Part shown: positions 6,619 to 8,365 of the stretch, piece after piece
How positions within the stretch are numbered: the first letter of the stretch is position 1
Layout: the number at the start of each line of letters is the position of its first letter
From: Verrucomicrobiota bacterium
Lineage (GTDB): Bacteria > Verrucomicrobiota > Verrucomicrobiia > Opitutales > Seribacteraceae
Assembly (NCBI GenBank): GCA_030830145.1
Contig: JAURNO010000432.1
Span: 1-8,365 of the forward strand
Reading direction: 5' to 3'
DNA: 8,365 nt
Position numbers and translations under genes: made by a program
Notes under the pieces: model-generated
Told to the model about the DNA's origin: nothing
Databases searched by the model: none
The model's input: the letters and a program-made list of their open reading frames with translations, nothing else

Positions 6619-7481
6619 TGAACTTAGGTGAATTGACCCAACATGCGGTTCAGGCGGCTCTTGATGCCGGCGCGCTCATTCGTTCCTACCGGGACCGGGA
6701 GGTTGAGGTTCTCCACAAGGAAGGAGGAGACACCTATGCCTCGCAAGTCGTGACCGAGGTCGACCGCAAAGCTCAGGATTCCATTTTGAGGATTCTCGGT
6801 CCGTCCTGCGAAGAGTATGAGATTGCCCTGCTCACCGAGGAGAGCGAGGACGACGGCAGCCGTTTCGAAAAGGAATGTTTTTGGTGTATTGATCCGATGG
6901 ACGGCACCTTGCCTTTTATTCGGGGAGAGCCTGGTTATTCCGTTTCCATTGCCTTGGTGGCTCGGGACGGTTCGCCCATGATCGGGGTTGTTTTCGATCC
7001 GGTTCACGATGTTCTCTGGCAGGCGACAAAAGGGCAGGGTGTCCGCAGAAATGGGGAACCTTGGACCTTGGATGCATCATCGCAAGAACTGACCTTTACT
7101 TATGACCGTAGTTTTAAGGACCACAGCGAACGTGACCGGGTCTTGCGAGAACTTGAGGGGTACGCCTATTCAATCGGCTTGAAGAAGTTGGCTTCCACCC
7201 AATTCGGGGGTGCGGTAATCAATGCCTGCCATGCCCTCGAGAGCGCGCCGGGCTGTCACTTCAAGTTCGCCAAACCGCAGGAGGGTGGAGGGAGCCTCTG
7301 GGATTATGCCGCCACTGCTTGTCTGTACAAGGAAGCCGGTGCGGTGGTAGGGGACGTTCACGGTGCGCCTCTGGATCTGAACCGTCCCGACTCCACCTTC
7401 ATGAACCATCGCGGAGCCGTATATGCAACCGACGAGGACCTGGCTCGATGCATTCGGCGAATTCTAGCTCAAACCGAATAG
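6618..7481 (+). CDS. Inositol monophosphatase-family phosphatase (CysQ/IMPase-like)
   Basis: Mg2+-dependent phosphomonoesterase, predicted cytoplasmic (287 aa from ATG 6618). All family metal-site motifs are present in order: VVTEVDRKAQ at 44-53, LTEES with E74-E75 at 72-76, IDPMDGTLPF at 91-100 (D92, D95), and GGSLWDYAA at 224-232 with D229 as the third-metal aspartate. Length is normal for the family. The substrate may be 3'-phosphoadenosine 5'-phosphate (CysQ-type), inositol phosphate or a sugar phosphate; the motifs do not separate these. The gene starts at TGATG, sharing 1 bp with the kinase stop, with a good Shine-Dalgarno site, so the pair should be made in fixed ratio. A sulfatase begins 88 bp downstream, which makes a sulfur link attractive but unproven. 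Confidence 0.88.
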   Translation: MNLGELTQHAVQAALDAGALIRSYRDREVEVLHKEGGDTYASQVVTEVDRKAQDSILRILGPSCEEYEIALLTEESEDDGSRFEKECFWCIDPMDGTLPFIRGEPGYSVSIALVARDGSPMIGVVFDPVHDVLWQATKGQGVRRNGEPWTLDASSQELTFTYDRSFKDHSERDRVLRELEGYAYSIGLKKLASTQFGGAVINACHALESAPGCHFKFAKPQEGGGSLWDYAATACLYKEAGAVVGDVHGAPLDLNRPDSTFMNHRGAVYATDEDLARCIRRILAQTE

Positions 7482-7569
7482 ACCAAACCAATCTTTACAA
7501 ACTCCGATTTCTCCGAGGTTATATCTTGCAAGGAACCAATGAAAACCGAAGGATGACGAGTTGCCCGAT

Positions 7570-8365
7570 ATGAAAAAATTACCCCTCTTCTTTTTCCTCT
7601 TACCCATTCTCTTGGCTTCCGTTTGCTTTGGTGCCGACCGGCCCAATGTACTTTACTTGTACGTCGATGATCTTGGGTGGGGTTCCATTGGTCCGAACGG
7701 CCAAGCTGATCGGAAAGTGCAGGGGAAGCCTTCTGTTCTGACTCCCAACCTGGATCGCCTGGCCGCGTCCGGGGTGAATTTTCGCCGGGGCTACGGGTGT
7801 ACGGTCTGTTCGCCGGCCCGCTCTTCCCAGCAGACCGGGTTTCACCAAGGCTATACCTTTGCCGACCGCAACGACCCCGACAACGCCAAGAAGGCGATCC
7901 GGAGAGAGGATTTGACCATGGGAGACGTTTTGTCCAAGGCGGGATACGCCACTGGTTACTGGGGCAAATGGGGGTACGGTGGTTCCAAGGATATGCAAAA
8001 CCCGACGCTGGACAATATCCAGACCCTCCCGACTAGCCATGGTTATCAATTCGTAGTGGCTGAGTTGCACCACGTCCGGGCTCATACCTTCTTTCAACCC
8101 ACCCTCTGGAATGCGCCTGCCAAACCCGGAGCGAAAGCCGGACTCGAGCTCAAGCCCAACAGCATGGCGAAATATACGAACAACAAGGCATACCCGAATT
8201 ATCCGGCCTCACAGAATCATCCGGATTATCCGAAAGTCGCCTATTGCGACGACGTCTATGCTTTTGCCGCCTTGGATTTCGTGCGTAAGCAGGCGTTGGA
8301 ATACAACCAAACCGGCAAACCGTTCTTCGGTTTGTTCGCCGCCCAAATCCCCCATGCTCCTTTCA
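7570..8365 (+). CDS. Exported formylglycine-dependent sulfatase (partial, 3' end off window)
   Basis: The first 265 residues of a second sulfatase are present; the frame stays open to the right edge. Residues 1-21 form a signal peptide (MKK, then a Leu/Phe-rich core, ending CFG before ADRPN). The metal-binding pair is D33-D34 in YVDDLGWG. CSPAR at 80-84 is the formylglycine motif, with Cys80 as the modified residue. K133 lies in YWGKWGYGG, where the usual HLG has become GYG. A catalytic-type His is in AAQIPHAPF at the very end. The C-terminal half, including the DNG metal motif, is outside the window. ATG 7570 has no well-placed Shine-Dalgarno site; an in-frame TTG at 7561 has AAGGA 7 bp upstream and would add three residues. 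It differs clearly from the first sulfatase, so it is not a recent duplicate. It may share a transcript with the kinase-phosphatase pair. Confidence 0.9.
   Translation, partial: MKKLPLFFFLLPILLASVCFGADRPNVLYLYVDDLGWGSIGPNGQADRKVQGKPSVLTPNLDRLAASGVNFRRGYGCTVCSPARSSQQTGFHQGYTFADRNDPDNAKKAIRREDLTMGDVLSKAGYATGYWGKWGYGGSKDMQNPTLDNIQTLPTSHGYQFVVAELHHVRAHTFFQPTLWNAPAKPGAKAGLELKPNSMAKYTNNKAYPNYPASQNHPDYPKVAYCDDVYAFAALDFVRKQALEYNQTGKPFFGLFAAQIPHAPF

Overview
The window looks like a piece of a Gram-negative, polysaccharide-degrading bacterium, most likely Verrucomicrobiota or Planctomycetota. The reasons are two exported formylglycine-type sulfatases in 8 kb, mid-range GC, weak or missing Shine-Dalgarno sites at most starts, and frequent TTG start candidates. 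This assignment is an inference; no rRNA or other taxonomic marker is present. I see no tRNA, rRNA, CRISPR array, insertion sequence or origin.

Layout. (1) 3-125 (+) is the tail of a gene that begins outside the window. (2) 136-1755 (+) is a complete exported sulfatase with an unusual helical C-terminal tail. (3) On the opposite strand, converging on it with only 24 bp between the stops, lies a three-gene ferric-iron ABC importer read from 5460 down to 1780: periplasmic binding protein, fused two-domain permease, ATPase. (4) A 168-bp divergent intergenic region (5461-5628) carries a 21-bp palindrome shaped like a Fur box, 26 bp before the binding-protein start. (5) Reading rightwards, a CHK/APH-fold small-molecule kinase (5629-6618) is translationally coupled to an inositol-monophosphatase-family phosphatase (6618-7481). 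(6) After an 88-bp gap comes a second exported sulfatase (from 7570), cut by the right edge.

How the genes work together. The importer is the best-supported assignment: the binding protein has the four tyrosines and one histidine of the FutA/IdiA ferric-binding family at the expected spacing, and the upstream palindrome suggests iron-responsive control. The sulfatases would remove sulfate esters from algal or host glycans in the periplasm or outside the cell. The kinase and phosphatase are cytoplasmic. Their substrates cannot be read from sequence, but the overlap of their genes suggests one pathway. A phosphatase of the CysQ type (PAP to AMP) or a sugar/inositol phosphatase would both fit.

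I do not see a clearly new system. The most unusual points are the coupled kinase-phosphatase pair, the loss of the usual histidine of the GKWHLG sulfatase motif in both sulfatases, the coiled-coil tail on the first sulfatase, and the iron-box-like palindrome.
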